A stretch of 64,000 bases of DNA from Cesiribacteraceae bacterium YIM B00369 (lineage in GTDB: Bacteria; Bacteroidota; Bacteroidia; Cytophagales; Cyclobacteriaceae), in assembly GCA_017948555.1 (NCBI GenBank), contig JAFMYY010000006.1:62001-126000 (forward strand). Direction: 5' to 3'. Below are positions 7,621 through 16,759 of the stretch, piece by piece. A program made the position numbers and the translations under genes. Each line of letters opens with the position of its first letter. The first letter of the stretch is position 1. The notes under the pieces were generated by a model, which worked only from the letters and a program-made list of their open reading frames with translations, was not told the origin of the DNA and made no database searches.

Positions 7621-8787
7621 CTATTTCAGGAGCTCGCGGGAAATAACCAGCTTTTGAATTTCTGAAGTTCCTTCGCCAATTGTGCACAGTTTAGAGTCGC
7701 GGTAGTACTTTTCGACAGGGTAGTCTTTGGTATATCCATAGCCACCAAATATCTGTACTGCTTCTGTCGATACTTCCACGGCTACTTCGGAGGCCATGTA
7801 TTTTGCCATAGCCGATTCTTTGGTTACCGGCTTTCCCTGCTCTTTTAATGCGGCGGCTCTGTAGGTAAGCAGTTCGGCTGCTTCAATCCTGGTAGCCATA
7901 TCAGCCAGCTTGAAAGATATTCCCTGAAAGGAGGCGATAGGCTTATTGAACTGGTGCCGCTCTTTGGAGTAAGCAATGGATGCTTCCAAAGCTCCTTTTG
8001 CAATTCCCAGACTTAAGGCTGCAATGGAAATACGACCACCGTCCAGTATTTTAAGGGCCTGAATAAAACCTTCGCCCGTTTTACCCAGAACGTTAGCTTT
8101 AGGTACCCTGCAGTCCTCGAATATTAGTTCGGTGGTTTCAGAGGCTCTCATGCCAAGTTTATCTTCTTTTCTGCCTGCTTTAAAGCCCTCTGTTCCTTTT
8201 TCGATTACAAAAGCGGTCATGGAGTGGGAATCACCAGGTTCTCCGGTGCGTGCCATTACTACTGCCACATCTCCGGATATGCCGTGGGTAATAAAATTCT
8301 TTGCTCCGGTAAGAATAAAATAGTCTCCATCTTCTTTGGCTACAGTTTTCATATTGCCTGCATCGGAGCCTGTATTGGGTTCTGTAAGGGCCCAGGCCCC
8401 AATCCACTCTGCAGTAGCCAGTTTTGGAAGCCATCTCTTTTTTTGCTCTTCACTGCCAAACTGTAAAATATGGTTGGTGCACAGGGAGTTATGTGCGGCC
8501 ATGGAAAGCCCTATGGCACCGTCGGCCTGAGAAATGGCAATAAGGGCGGCTACATATTCAAAATATCCGAATCCTGCGCCTCCATATTCCTGGGGTACTA
8601 AAATGCCCATAAGGCCCAGTTTTCCCATCTTTTTAAAAAGAGGAACTGGAAATTCCTGCTTTTCATCCCACTCCCGGCGGAAAGGGGTGATTTCTTTCCC
8701 GGCAAAATCATGACACATTTCAGAAACCATTTTTTGTTGCGTGCTGTATCCGGAATTATTTTGAAAATTTTCTGTATTTTTGCTCAT
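7621..8787 (-). CDS. Acyl-CoA dehydrogenase (short/branched-chain type)
   Basis: This 388-residue FAD enzyme oxidises an acyl-CoA to the trans-2-enoyl-CoA in fatty-acid or branched-chain amino-acid breakdown. The three acyl-CoA dehydrogenase domains are visible: an N-terminal helical domain (about 15-130), the beta domain with WALTEPNTGSDAG and NFITHG (about 130-245), and the C-terminal helical domain with DGGRISIAALSLGIAKGALE and AVQIFGGYGYTKDYPVEKYYRD. The catalytic base is Glu372 in CTIGEGTSEIQ, the position used by short- and medium-chain enzymes. Substrate chain length cannot be read from the sequence. It stands alone; no electron-transfer flavoprotein gene is adjacent. Confidence 0.93.
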   Translation of the reverse strand: MSKNTENFQNNSGYSTQQKMVSEMCHDFAGKEITPFRREWDEKQEFPVPLFKKMGKLGLMGILVPQEYGGAGFGYFEYVAALIAISQADGAIGLSMAAHNSLCTNHILQFGSEEQKKRWLPKLATAEWIGAWALTEPNTGSDAGNMKTVAKEDGDYFILTGAKNFITHGISGDVAVVMARTGEPGDSHSMTAFVIEKGTEGFKAGRKEDKLGMRASETTELIFEDCRVPKANVLGKTGEGFIQALKILDGGRISIAALSLGIAKGALEASIAYSKERHQFNKPIASFQGISFKLADMATRIEAAELLTYRAAALKEQGKPVTKESAMAKYMASEVAVEVSTEAVQIFGGYGYTKDYPVEKYYRDSKLCTIGEGTSEIQKLVISRELLK

Positions 8788-8890
8788 GCCCGTAAACGTT
8801 GTAGTGACACTGTAATCTGCATAAATAAGGTGAATATCTAAACAATGGAATCGGTATTTTAGTTTATTTTTGTTATTTTCTTGTAAAAAA

Positions 8891-8922
8891 TTGGCTTAAT
8901 CGCAGCAATGCGGTTATATTTG
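8891..8922 (+). promoter_or_regulatory. Promoter of the nucleotide-sugar operon
   Basis: TTG (8891-8893), a 21-base spacer and TATATTTG (8915-8922) match the Bacteroidota -33/-7 promoter in sequence and spacing. The ugd ATG lies 40 bases beyond the -7 element. Confidence 0.65.
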
Positions 8923-8962
8923 TACTAAACATTTTTTTATTACCTGAAAACTCTCTCTAGTT

Positions 8963-10282
8963 ATGAAAATTGCAGTTGTAGGAACCGGCTATGTAGGCCT
9001 GGTGACAGGGACTTGTTTTGCCGAAACCGGAAATCATGTTACCTGCGTCGATATCGACGAAAAAAAGGTTGAAAAGCTTCGTAATGGAAAAATAACCATT
9101 TATGAGCCAGGCCTTGATGTCCTTTTTGATAGAAACATCCAACAAGGTCGCCTTAAGTTTACCACCAATCTTGCCGAAGGGATCAAAGACGCTGAGGTTA
9201 TTTTTCTGGCACTTCCAACCCCTCCGGGTGCCGATGGATCTGCAGACCTCCAGTATGTATTGAGAGTGGCTGAAGATCTTGGTCCGCTTTTAGAGAAATA
9301 CACTATTGTTATTGACAAAAGTACTGTTCCTGTAGGAACTGCGGAAAAAGTAAGACAAAAAATTGCTCAGGCAGCAAAGGTGGAGTTCGATGTAATCTCT
9401 AACCCTGAGTTTTTACGCGAAGGTGTGGCAGTGGAAGACTTTATGAAGCCGGACCGTGTAGTGATTGGTACCAGCTCCAAAAAAGCAGAAAAAGTAATGG
9501 AGCGCCTTTATGCACCACTTGTTCGCCAAGGGAACCCTATCATCTTTATGGATGAAAAATCTGCTGAGCTTACTAAATATGCTGCCAACTCTTTCCTGGC
9601 AACTAAAATCACCTTCATGAATGAGATTGCGAACCTCTGCGAAAAACTTGGCGCAGATGTGGATGCCGTTCGTAAAGGAGTAGGTACAGATACCCGTATT
9701 GGCAAAAGATTCCTTTTTGCAGGTATCGGATACGGCGGAAGCTGCTTCCCTAAAGATGTGCAGGCACTCGCAAAATCATCTAAAGATGCCGATTACGATT
9801 TCAAGATCCTTGATTCTGTAATGGAAATCAACCAGAAGCAAAAAACCAAACTTATTCCAAGAGTAAAGGAATACTTTGACGGAGACCTTAAAGGTAAAAC
9901 CATTGCTATCTGGGGGCTTGCCTTCAAACCTTACACTGATGACATTCGTGAAGCACCTGCCTTATACAACATTGAGGAACTGCTGAAAGAAGGAGCGAAA
10001 GTGAAAGCTTACGATCCGGAAGCTGCAGAGAATGTGCGTGAGCTGATGGGCGATAAAATTGAGTTCTGCGAAAATTATTATGACTGTGCCGAAGGTGCTG
10101 ATGCCCTGATGATCATGACAGAGTGGCCTGTGTTCAGAACTCCTGAGTTCGATCGTTTGGGAGAGCTTTTGAAAAATAAAGTGATTTTTGACGGACGTAA
10201 CCTGTATGAGCCGGCAAACATGGAAGAATTAGGATTTACATATTACAGCATAGGAAGAAAAACAATCAATGGCAAAGGATAA
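8963..10282 (+). CDS. ugd: UDP-glucose 6-dehydrogenase
   Basis: This 439-residue enzyme oxidises UDP-glucose twice with NAD to give UDP-glucuronate. The N-terminal NAD-binding fold begins [20 protein letters not shown] (GxGxxG at residues 7-12). The central domain holds [10 protein letters not shown] (145-154). The catalytic cysteine is Cys261 in [12 protein letters not shown], and the C-terminal UDP-binding domain has [14 protein letters not shown]. It opens a four-gene operon and overlaps the next gene by 14 bases; that gene's product, UDP-glucuronate decarboxylase, would use its product directly. Its own promoter is at 8891-8922. Confidence 0.97.
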   Translation: MKIAVVGTGYVGLVTGTCFAETGNHVTCVDIDEKKVEKLRNGKITIYEPGLDVLFDRNIQQGRLKFTTNLAEGIKDAEVIFLALPTPPGADGSADLQYVLRVAEDLGPLLEKYTIVIDKSTVPVGTAEKVRQKIAQAAKVEFDVISNPEFLREGVAVEDFMKPDRVVIGTSSKKAEKVMERLYAPLVRQGNPIIFMDEKSAELTKYAANSFLATKITFMNEIANLCEKLGADVDAVRKGVGTDTRIGKRFLFAGIGYGGSCFPKDVQALAKSSKDADYDFKILDSVMEINQKQKTKLIPRVKEYFDGDLKGKTIAIWGLAFKPYTDDIREAPALYNIEELLKEGAKVKAYDPEAAENVRELMGDKIEFCENYYDCAEGADALMIMTEWPVFRTPEFDRLGELLKNKVIFDGRNLYEPANMEELGFTYYSIGRKTINGKG

Positions 10283-11228
10283 GGTATTAGTAACAGGGGG
10301 AGCCGGCTTTTTAGGCTCCCACCTCTGCGATCGTTTTATTAAAGAAGGGTACCATGTAATTGCCATGGATAACCTTATTACCGGTTCTCTTGACAACATT
10401 GAGCACCTGATGGCAAATCCTGATTTTGAATACTATCATTGCGATGTTTCAAAATTTGTGCATGTTCCCGGCGACTTGAAATATATTCTTCATTTTGCTT
10501 CTCCTGCAAGCCCTATTGATTACCTTAAAATGCCAATCCAGACCTTAAAGGTTGGCTCTTTAGGTACTCATAACCTGCTGGGCCTTGCAAAAGCAAAGGG
10601 AGCACGTATGCTTATTGCCTCTACTTCTGAAGTATATGGCGACCCTCTGGAGCACCCTCAAAAAGAAACTTACTGGGGTAATGTAAATCCTGTAGGCCCG
10701 CGTGGTGTATACGATGAAGCAAAACGCTTCCAGGAGGCCATGACCATGGCTTACCATACTTTCCATGGTGTGGAAACCCGCATCGTACGTATCTTTAATA
10801 CTTACGGACCAAGAATGCGCCTCGATGATGGACGTGTATTGCCGGCATTCATAGGCCAGGCTTTGCAGGGTAAGGACCTGACCATATTTGGAGATGGTTC
10901 TCAAACCCGCTCTTTCTGTTATGTGGATGATCTTGTTGAAGGAATTTACCGTTTATTACTGAGCGATTATGCTCAGCCTGTAAACATTGGTAACCCGGAT
11001 GAGATTACTATAGGAGAGTTTGCGGAAGAAATTATCCGCCTTACCGGAACCGATCAGAAAGTGGTATACAAGCCCCTGCCTCAGGATGACCCTAAGCAGC
11101 GCCGCCCGGATATCAGGGTAGCCAGGGAAGTACTTGGCTGGGAACCAAAATATGCCCGTTCTGAAGGTTTAAAACCGACATACGAATACTTTAAAAAGAA
11201 AATTCTGACCACAGAACAAGCTAAGTAA
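10269..11228 (+). CDS. UDP-glucuronate decarboxylase (UDP-xylose synthase)
   Basis: This 319-residue extended short-chain dehydrogenase converts UDP-glucuronate to UDP-xylose through an NAD-bound 4-keto intermediate. The NAD motif GGAGFLGSH is at residues 10-18. [13 protein letters not shown] (119-131) with Glu121, and YDEAK (Tyr148, Lys152), are the signature of UXS enzymes rather than plain epimerases. The C-terminal [14 protein letters not shown] segment is also characteristic. It overlaps ugd by 14 bases and galE by one base (TAATG), so translational coupling is likely. A related dehydratase or epimerase role is possible but less likely given the UXS signatures. Confidence 0.92.
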   Translation: MAKDKVLVTGGAGFLGSHLCDRFIKEGYHVIAMDNLITGSLDNIEHLMANPDFEYYHCDVSKFVHVPGDLKYILHFASPASPIDYLKMPIQTLKVGSLGTHNLLGLAKAKGARMLIASTSEVYGDPLEHPQKETYWGNVNPVGPRGVYDEAKRFQEAMTMAYHTFHGVETRIVRIFNTYGPRMRLDDGRVLPAFIGQALQGKDLTIFGDGSQTRSFCYVDDLVEGIYRLLLSDYAQPVNIGNPDEITIGEFAEEIIRLTGTDQKVVYKPLPQDDPKQRRPDIRVAREVLGWEPKYARSEGLKPTYEYFKKKILTTEQAK

Positions 11229-12253
11229 TGAAGAAAAAAATTCTGGTAACCGGCGGAGCCGGATATATTGGATCTCATACTGCAGTAGCTTTGCACAATG
11301 CAGGATATACTCCTGTTATTGTGGATAATTTTTCCAACTCCAGCAAAAATGTTTTGCAGGGGCTGGAAAAAATTATTGGTATAAGCCTGCCGCTTTATGA
11401 GATTGACTGTAATGATAAGCCGGCTATGAAATCTGTCTTTGAAAAAGAAGGAAACATAGAAGGTGTAATCCATTTTGCTGCTTACAAAGCAGTTGGAGAA
11501 TCAGTAAAGGAGCCATTAAAATATTATCAGAATAACATTGGTTCATTATTGGTTTTGCTTGAGCTTATGGAGCAGTTTGAGGTGAAAAACCTTGTGTTTT
11601 CATCGTCCTGTACTGTATATGGCCAGCCTGATGAGTTGCCTGTAACAGAGCAGACGCCTACAAAACCGGCGAACTCTCCTTATGGCCGCACCAAGCAAAT
11701 GTGCGAGGATATTCTGTCAGATCTTACAAAGAGCAAAAGCCCTGTACGTTCAGTTGCCTTACGGTATTTTAATCCGGTAGGGGCGCATGAAAGTGCTTTA
11801 ATTGGTGAACTGCCAAATGGAGTGCCTGCAAACCTTATTCCTTTCGTAACCCAGACAGCTGCCGGTATTCGTGAGCAGATTACCGTTTTTGGAAATGATT
11901 ACAATACAGCCGATGGTACCTGTATCCGCGACTATATTCATGTAATGGACCTTGCCGATGCGCATACCAAAGCTTTTGAGTATCTGGACAGGGTAAAGGA
12001 AACCAGCTTTTATGATACCATAAATGTTGGTACCGGCCAGGGAAACAGTGTACTGGAAGTGCTGGAAACTTTCGAGAAAGTAAGCGGCCAAAAGGTGAAC
12101 TACCGCATAGGCGATCGGCGCGAAGGTGATGTGGAACAGGTATATGCCAATGTTGATAAAGCCAACAAGGTGTTAAACTGGGAAACAAAGTATGATCTTG
12201 AGCGCAGCCTTACAGATGCATGGCGCTGGGAGCAGGAACTTTCAAAGAAGTAA
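11228..12253 (+). CDS. galE: UDP-glucose 4-epimerase
   Basis: This 341-residue enzyme interconverts UDP-glucose and UDP-galactose. The NAD-binding GGAGYIGSH is at residues 9-17, the SSSCTVYG segment at 125-132, and the catalytic pair Tyr152 and Lys156 in PYGRTK. RYFNPVGAHESALIGE and the nucleotide-binding region DYNTADGTCIRDYIHV match GalE rather than broad epimerases. Its ATG overlaps the UXS stop codon as TAATG. Given its neighbour, it could also epimerise UDP-xylose to UDP-arabinose; bifunctional GalE enzymes of that kind are known, but the sequence does not decide it. Confidence 0.93.
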   Translation: MKKKILVTGGAGYIGSHTAVALHNAGYTPVIVDNFSNSSKNVLQGLEKIIGISLPLYEIDCNDKPAMKSVFEKEGNIEGVIHFAAYKAVGESVKEPLKYYQNNIGSLLVLLELMEQFEVKNLVFSSSCTVYGQPDELPVTEQTPTKPANSPYGRTKQMCEDILSDLTKSKSPVRSVALRYFNPVGAHESALIGELPNGVPANLIPFVTQTAAGIREQITVFGNDYNTADGTCIRDYIHVMDLADAHTKAFEYLDRVKETSFYDTINVGTGQGNSVLEVLETFEKVSGQKVNYRIGDRREGDVEQVYANVDKANKVLNWETKYDLERSLTDAWRWEQELSKK

Positions 12254-12265
12254 GAATAATTAGCA

Positions 12266-13321
12266 ATGGCAGATAAAAAAAATATCTTAATAACAGGAGG
12301 TGCCGGCTTTATCGGGTCGCACGTTATTCGTCTTTTTGTAAACAGTTATCCGGATTATCAGATCTATAACCTGGACTCGCTTACTTATGCGGGAAACCTT
12401 GAAAACCTTAAGGACCTGGAGGGTAAGCAGAATTATACTTTTATAAAAGCCGATATTACCGACCAGGACCTGATGCACAGGGTTTTCAATGAAAACGGAA
12501 TTACCGATGTGATTCACCTTGCGGCAGAGTCGCATGTGGACCGTTCCATTGCCGATCCGACAGCTTTTATTTATACCAATGTTATTGGTACGGTAAACCT
12601 GTTAAATGCTGCACGGAAGCAGTGGGAGGGTAAGCTCGATCAGCATCTGTTCTACCACGTATCTACCGATGAGGTATATGGTTCACTGGATAATGGCGGG
12701 TATTTCCTGGAAACAACTCCTTACGATCCTCAGTCGCCATATTCTGCATCCAAAGCAAGCTCCGACCATTTTGTAAGGGCATTTGCCAATACTTATAAAT
12801 TGCGTACCGTTATTAGTAATTGCTCTAATAACTACGGGCCAAACCAGTTTCCTGAAAAGTTAATTCCTTTGTGTATCCACAACATCAAGCATAATAAGCC
12901 GCTCCCTGTTTATGGAAAGGGCGAAAATGTGCGCGACTGGCTGTTCGTAATTGACCACGCCAGGGCTATTGATGTGGTTTTCCATAAAGGAAAAGATAAC
13001 GAAACTTACAATATTGGCGGGTTTAATGAGTGGAAAAACATCGACATTGTACGCACACTTTGTAAAGTAATGGATAAGAAAATGGGACGACCTGAGGGAG
13101 AATCTGAAAAGCTGATCACTTTTGTGAAAGACAGGGCCGGCCACGATTTAAGATATGCCATTGATGCTAATAAAATAATGAAAGAGCTGGGCTGGGAGCC
13201 TTCCTTACAGTTTGAGGAAGGTCTTGAGAAAACAGTAGACTGGTACCTGGCAAACGAAGAATGGTTGCAGCGGGTAACCTCCGGAGCTTACCAGGACTAT
13301 TACGATAAGCAGTACAGCTAA
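12266..13321 (+). CDS. rfbB: dTDP-glucose 4,6-dehydratase
   Basis: This 351-residue enzyme turns dTDP-glucose into dTDP-4-keto-6-deoxyglucose, the branch point to rhamnose and other deoxysugars. GGAGFIGSHV is at residues 11-20, the catalytic STDEVYG at 133-139 (Asp135 and Glu136 being the dehydratase pair), and Tyr159-x3-Lys163 in YSASKASSDH. The EVYG loop plus SNNYGPNQFPEKLIPL are diagnostic for RmlB/RfbB. It is the last gene of the operon, 12 bases after galE, and is followed by a terminator. The other three rhamnose genes are not in the window, so the end sugar is unknown. Confidence 0.95.
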   Translation: MADKKNILITGGAGFIGSHVIRLFVNSYPDYQIYNLDSLTYAGNLENLKDLEGKQNYTFIKADITDQDLMHRVFNENGITDVIHLAAESHVDRSIADPTAFIYTNVIGTVNLLNAARKQWEGKLDQHLFYHVSTDEVYGSLDNGGYFLETTPYDPQSPYSASKASSDHFVRAFANTYKLRTVISNCSNNYGPNQFPEKLIPLCIHNIKHNKPLPVYGKGENVRDWLFVIDHARAIDVVFHKGKDNETYNIGGFNEWKNIDIVRTLCKVMDKKMGRPEGESEKLITFVKDRAGHDLRYAIDANKIMKELGWEPSLQFEEGLEKTVDWYLANEEWLQRVTSGAYQDYYDKQYS

Positions 13322-13330
13322 AATATATTT

Positions 13331-13362
13331 AAAGCGCCACATTAATTTGTGGCGCTTTTTTT
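13331..13362 (+). terminator. Terminator of the nucleotide-sugar operon
   Basis: AAAGCGCCACA (13331-13341) pairs perfectly with TGTGGCGCTTT (13348-13358) across a 6-base loop and is followed by a T run. Confidence 0.9.
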
Positions 13363-13409
13363 ATTTCCATGGTTTCTAAACATTTTTTGCCATTCCGGTT
13401 CATAACTTT

Positions 13410-13847
13410 ATGAACTTTACAATAACAACAAAAATAGATCAGCCTTATTTAAAAGTAAAAGAAGGTTTCAATGAAAAGCTGTTCCGAAAACTGAATCCTC
13501 CTTTTCCTAAGGTAGAGTTGCAGCGCTTCGATGGATGCCAAAAAGGAGATGTGGTTGACATGAAACTGCTTTTTGGTGTTTTTGATCAGCGGTGGGAGAG
13601 TATTATTACTGCAGATGATACTACAGAGACTTATTTCTTCTTTCAGGATGAGGGAAGAGCGCTTCCCTTTTTCTTAAAAAGCTGGAAGCACCGGCATTGG
13701 GTAAAGAAAGCGGGCAGTTACAGCTGTGAGATTGTAGATGATGTACATTTCAGCACAGGAAACTACCTGACCGACCTGCTCATGTTTCCTGTTATGCAGG
13801 CCCAGTTCCTGTACAGGAAACCCATTTACAAAAAGTTTTTTAAATAA
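13410..13847 (+). CDS. SRPBCC-like hypothetical protein
   Basis: This 145-residue soluble protein has no recognised catalytic motif. Its pattern of a first strand (MNFTITTKIDQP), a helical insert (KVKEGFNEKLFRKLNPP), several amphipathic strands and a final long helix (YLTDLLMFPVMQAQFLYRKPIYKKFF) resembles the START/SRPBCC ligand-binding fold, and small proteins of this kind are common in Bacteroidota. The ligand is unknown. It sits directly after the operon terminator and before a repeat-rich intergenic stretch. The assignment is structural inference from the sequence pattern only. Confidence 0.6.
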   Translation: MNFTITTKIDQPYLKVKEGFNEKLFRKLNPPFPKVELQRFDGCQKGDVVDMKLLFGVFDQRWESIITADDTTETYFFFQDEGRALPFFLKSWKHRHWVKKAGSYSCEIVDDVHFSTGNYLTDLLMFPVMQAQFLYRKPIYKKFFK

Positions 13848-13910
13848 GACAGGAGATTTCAGACGTGAGACAATAGATTTTAGATTTTAGACATGAGACA
13901 TAAGACAGGG
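13848..13910. repeat. Degenerate AGACATGAGAC repeat tract (inverted orientation)
   Basis: Units such as AGACGTGAGACAATAGATTT, TAGATTTTAGACATGAGACA and TAAGACAGG fill the stretch right after the SRPBCC-like gene. They are the reverse complement of the TCTCATGTCTCA units at 2997-3062 and 41642-41690. Confidence 0.75.
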
Positions 13911-13995
13911 GGATTTTCGCTAAGGTGGAGAGTTCTGAATATTCAGTTTCAGGATCTTGTCCCTTTTTCACTTTTTAGCAAGTCAAAGGCAGTCT

Positions 13996-14037
13996 CAATA
14001 CCCAAAACTCAATACCCAAAACCCACTACTCAATACT
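13996..14037. repeat. Degenerate ACTCAATACCCAAA repeat tract
   Basis: TCTCAATACCCAAA, ACTCAATACCCAAA, ACCCACTACTCAATACT follow one another with a period of about 14 bases and end seven bases before the pterin dehydratase ATG. Confidence 0.75.
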
Positions 14038-14044
14038 ATAAAAA

Positions 14045-14281
14045 ATGGAATGGAAAGAAGAAAATAACCAGTTAAAGCGCAGCTTTGAGTTTAAAAATTT
14101 TGTGGATGCCTGGGGATTTATGAATAAAGTTGCTCTGTTGGCTGAAAAGATGAACCACCATCCCGACTGGAGCAACTCCTATAATAAGGTGGAAATAGCT
14201 TTAACATCGCATGACGCCAATAATACAATTACAGAACGGGACAGGAAGCTGGCGCATCAGATAGACAAGCTGCTGAGTTAA
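14045..14281 (+). CDS. Pterin-4a-carbinolamine dehydratase
   Basis: This 78-residue protein dehydrates 4a-hydroxytetrahydrobiopterin, recycling the pterin cofactor of aromatic amino-acid hydroxylases. The complete active-site signature is present: EKMNHHPDW (residues 34-42, with His38, His39 and Pro40), [13 protein letters not shown] (45-57, with His56 and Asp57), and a C-terminal helix [12 protein letters not shown]. It is shorter than the roughly 100-residue vertebrate enzyme because the N-terminal arm is trimmed. No phenylalanine hydroxylase gene is in the window. It is flanked on both sides by low-complexity repeat DNA. Confidence 0.92.
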   Translation: MEWKEENNQLKRSFEFKNFVDAWGFMNKVALLAEKMNHHPDWSNSYNKVEIALTSHDANNTITERDRKLAHQIDKLLS

Positions 14282-14283
14282 TT

Positions 14284-14428
14284 TAGAATGACAGATTGAG
14301 TGAATGATAGAATGGAAAATCAGGTTGTTCATGTTCAGCTAATAAAAGATGTTTCACGTCTCCCATCTCAAGTCTCATGTCCCGGTTCTTGATTCTTGAC
14401 TCCTGATTCTTAATTCTAATCTTAAATC
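14284..14428. repeat. Mixed low-complexity repeat tract upstream of rsmI
   Basis: The stretch combines GAATGACAGATTGAGTGAATGATAGAATGG-type text (about 14287-14313), CACGTCTCCCATCTCAAGTCTCATGTC (14355-14381) and TTCTTGATTCTTGACTCCTGATTCTTAATTC text (about 14387-14416). The middle block is nearly the same as 41643-41664, and the last block resembles the GAATTAA tract at 2884 on the opposite strand. Confidence 0.7.
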
Positions 14429-14445
14429 TTTTGTACCTTTATGGC

Positions 14446-15126
14446 ATGGAGGAAAAAACTGCTTTATACCTCGTACCTACTCCAATAGGGAACCTGGAAG
14501 ATATTACTCACCGGGCCCTGCGGATATTGAATGAGGTGGATCTTATTCTGGCTGAAGATACCCGTACCAGTGGGAAACTGCTGAAGCATTTTGAAATAAA
14601 AAAGCCGCTGCAGAGCTTTCATGCGCATAATGAGCACGGGCAGTTGCAAAATATTATCCGGAAAATGGAAGAGGGAGCGGTGGTTGCCCTTGTATCTGAT
14701 GCGGGTACCCCTGCTATTTCCGATCCCGGATATTTGCTGGTAAGGGAGTGTATAGCCAATGAACTGAAGGTGGAATGCCTGCCCGGCGCTACGGCTTTTG
14801 TGCCGGCCCTTGTCAACAGCGGCCTGCCGGCAGATCGATTTGTATTTGAAGGCTTTCTGCCACACAAAAAAGGCAGACAAACGCGTTTAAAAGAATTGGC
14901 GGAGGAAAGCAAGACTATAATTCTTTATGAATCGCCATATCGTCTCCTGAAAACGCTTGAACAGCTGGCAGAGTATCTGGGAGAAGACCGTCGGGCGTGT
15001 GTTAGCAGGGAGCTCACTAAAATATACGAAGAAAACGTTCGTGGAACGTTAAAGGAATTATATGAACACTACACTGAAAACACCCTTAAAGGAGAAATCG
15101 TCCTGGTGGTGGAAGGTAAGAAATAG
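14446..15126 (+). CDS. rsmI: 16S rRNA (cytidine1402-2'-O)-methyltransferase
   Basis: RsmI adds the 2'-O-methyl group of C1402 in the decoding centre of 16S rRNA. The 226-residue product shows the orthodox motifs LYLVPTPIGNLEDIT (residues 7-21), LILAEDTRTSGKLLKHF, SFHAHNEHG, ALVSDAGTPAISDPGY and ILYESPYRL, all of which distinguish it from the divergent paralog at 3053. The frame can open at a TTG at 14431, but the ATG at 14446 fits the family. The 3' end overlaps lnt by 65 bases. The upstream region is entirely repeat-like text. Confidence 0.95.
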   Translation: MEEKTALYLVPTPIGNLEDITHRALRILNEVDLILAEDTRTSGKLLKHFEIKKPLQSFHAHNEHGQLQNIIRKMEEGAVVALVSDAGTPAISDPGYLLVRECIANELKVECLPGATAFVPALVNSGLPADRFVFEGFLPHKKGRQTRLKELAEESKTIILYESPYRLLKTLEQLAEYLGEDRRACVSRELTKIYEENVRGTLKELYEHYTENTLKGEIVLVVEGKK

Positions 15127-16759
15127 CCGTTATTTTTACCTGCTCCTGTCGGTAACAAGCGGCTTGCTGTTTTGGCTGGCATGGCCTGTAAAGCCTTTTG
15201 CTCCTCTCTTGTTTGTGGCTCTTGTGCCAATTTTGCTGCTCGATCAGGAATTAGCCCAAGGGAAATCCCGCAACGAAGGACGCAAATTCTTTGGTTACAG
15301 TTATCTTGCCTTGCTCCTCTGGAATGTTACCACCACCTGGTGGGTGGTTAATTCAACAGTGGCAGGGGGATTGTTTGCAATGCTGGCAAATGCCCTGCTG
15401 ATGTACCTGCCACTACTGGCTTTCAGGAAAACAAAGAAATGGGCCGGAGCGCCCTGGGGATATTTTGGTTTTGTGCTCTACTGGATGACCTTTGAATATA
15501 TTCATCTCAACTGGGACCTGAGCTGGCCCTGGCTTACCCTCGGGAATGCTTTTGCCATGTTTCCGGAGTGGGTGCAGTGGTATGAATGGACCGGCGTTTT
15601 TGGAGGTACACTTTGGGTGCTTTTAGCTAATCTGGCTTTCTATTTTGCGTTGTTCCGGAGTGCAGCCATTCAGCATGGTATTATTCCATGGCGCACCCTT
15701 ACTTACATTTTCTTGTGGATTTTACTTCCCATTGCCTTTTCCTACTACCGCTATTATAATTATGAGGAAAAAGGGCCTGCCAACGAGATAGTGGTGTTGC
15801 AGCCTAACATCGATCCTTTTACGGAAAAATTTGTGGGAACCGCAAATTTTATTCCCTTCGATGAGCAGGTAAGGCGCTTTATTCAGCATTCAGGAGAAAT
15901 GATTACTGCGGAAACTGATTTCCTGCTTTGGCCGGAAACAGCTATTGATAAAGCCTTTAATGAAGCTACTCTCCGGAATGACCCTTTAATCAGGGAAATA
16001 CGTTCGTTCCGGGAACAGCATGAAGAATTATCCCTTTTAACAGGAATTACATCTTATAGTATTTATTCAAAAAATGCCCCTCCCTCTGCCCGCTACCGGG
16101 AAGATATCGGTTATTACGATATGTTCAATGCAGCCTTATTTTTTTCCGATGGAGGTACAGATACAGTATATCATAAGTCAAAACTGGTGCCCGGTGTGGA
16201 GATTATGCCCTACCCGCAATTTTTCGGGTTTATCTCTGAAACTATTTTAAATCTGGGAGGAACTTCCGGTGGTTACGGGCAGCAAAAAGAGCGTACCGTC
16301 TTTTATGATGGGGATAGTATTGGTGCCGCTCCCTCCATCTGTTACGAATCGATTTACGGCGATTATATGGCGGAGTTTGTCCGCAACGGGGCCAATTATA
16401 TATTTATTATAACCAACGATGCCTGGTGGGGCGACACACCCGGGCACCGGCAGCACTTTCATTATGCCAGCTTAAGAGCTATTGAAACGCGCAGGAGTAT
16501 TGCCCGCTGTGCCAACACCGGCATATCGGGTTTCTTTAACCAGCGCGGCGATGTGCTCCAGCAAACAGATTACTGGGTGCCTGCTGTTATAAAAGGAGAG
16601 ATCCGTGCCAATGATGAACTGACTTTTTATGCCCGCTATGGCGATTATATTGCCCGTACGGCTGCTTGGCTGGCGGCATTTGTCCTGCTGGCGGCATTTG
16701 TAAAAACTAAACTTTTACCTTATAATGGAACTTCAAAAAGTACTCGAAGAAACAGTTGA
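15062..16759 (+). CDS. lnt: Apolipoprotein N-acyltransferase
   Basis: Lnt completes lipoprotein maturation by N-acylating the diacylglyceryl cysteine at the inner membrane. The 565-residue protein has six or so N-terminal membrane segments within residues 25-230, a periplasmic nitrilase domain (about 240-535) and a C-terminal anchor. The catalytic triad is visible: Glu292 in LLWPETAI, Lys374 in HKSKLVPGVE and Cys427 in SICYESIYG. The RRSIARCANTGISG segment is also conserved. The ATG lies 65 bases inside rsmI; no later start keeps the first membrane segment, so the long overlap is probably real. It overlaps suhB by 35 bases. Confidence 0.95.
   Translation: MNTTLKTPLKEKSSWWWKVRNSRYFYLLLSVTSGLLFWLAWPVKPFAPLLFVALVPILLLDQELAQGKSRNEGRKFFGYSYLALLLWNVTTTWWVVNSTVAGGLFAMLANALLMYLPLLAFRKTKKWAGAPWGYFGFVLYWMTFEYIHLNWDLSWPWLTLGNAFAMFPEWVQWYEWTGVFGGTLWVLLANLAFYFALFRSAAIQHGIIPWRTLTYIFLWILLPIAFSYYRYYNYEEKGPANEIVVLQPNIDPFTEKFVGTANFIPFDEQVRRFIQHSGEMITAETDFLLWPETAIDKAFNEATLRNDPLIREIRSFREQHEELSLLTGITSYSIYSKNAPPSARYREDIGYYDMFNAALFFSDGGTDTVYHKSKLVPGVEIMPYPQFFGFISETILNLGGTSGGYGQQKERTVFYDGDSIGAAPSICYESIYGDYMAEFVRNGANYIFIITNDAWWGDTPGHRQHFHYASLRAIETRRSIARCANTGISGFFNQRGDVLQQTDYWVPAVIKGEIRANDELTFYARYGDYIARTAAWLAAFVLLAAFVKTKLLPYNGTSKSTRRNS

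Noticed and set aside
13893-14075. Open frame of 60 codons between the SRPBCC-like and pterin dehydratase genes
   Set aside because: It is made largely of low-complexity repeat text and overlaps the start of the pterin dehydratase gene; no protein feature is visible.
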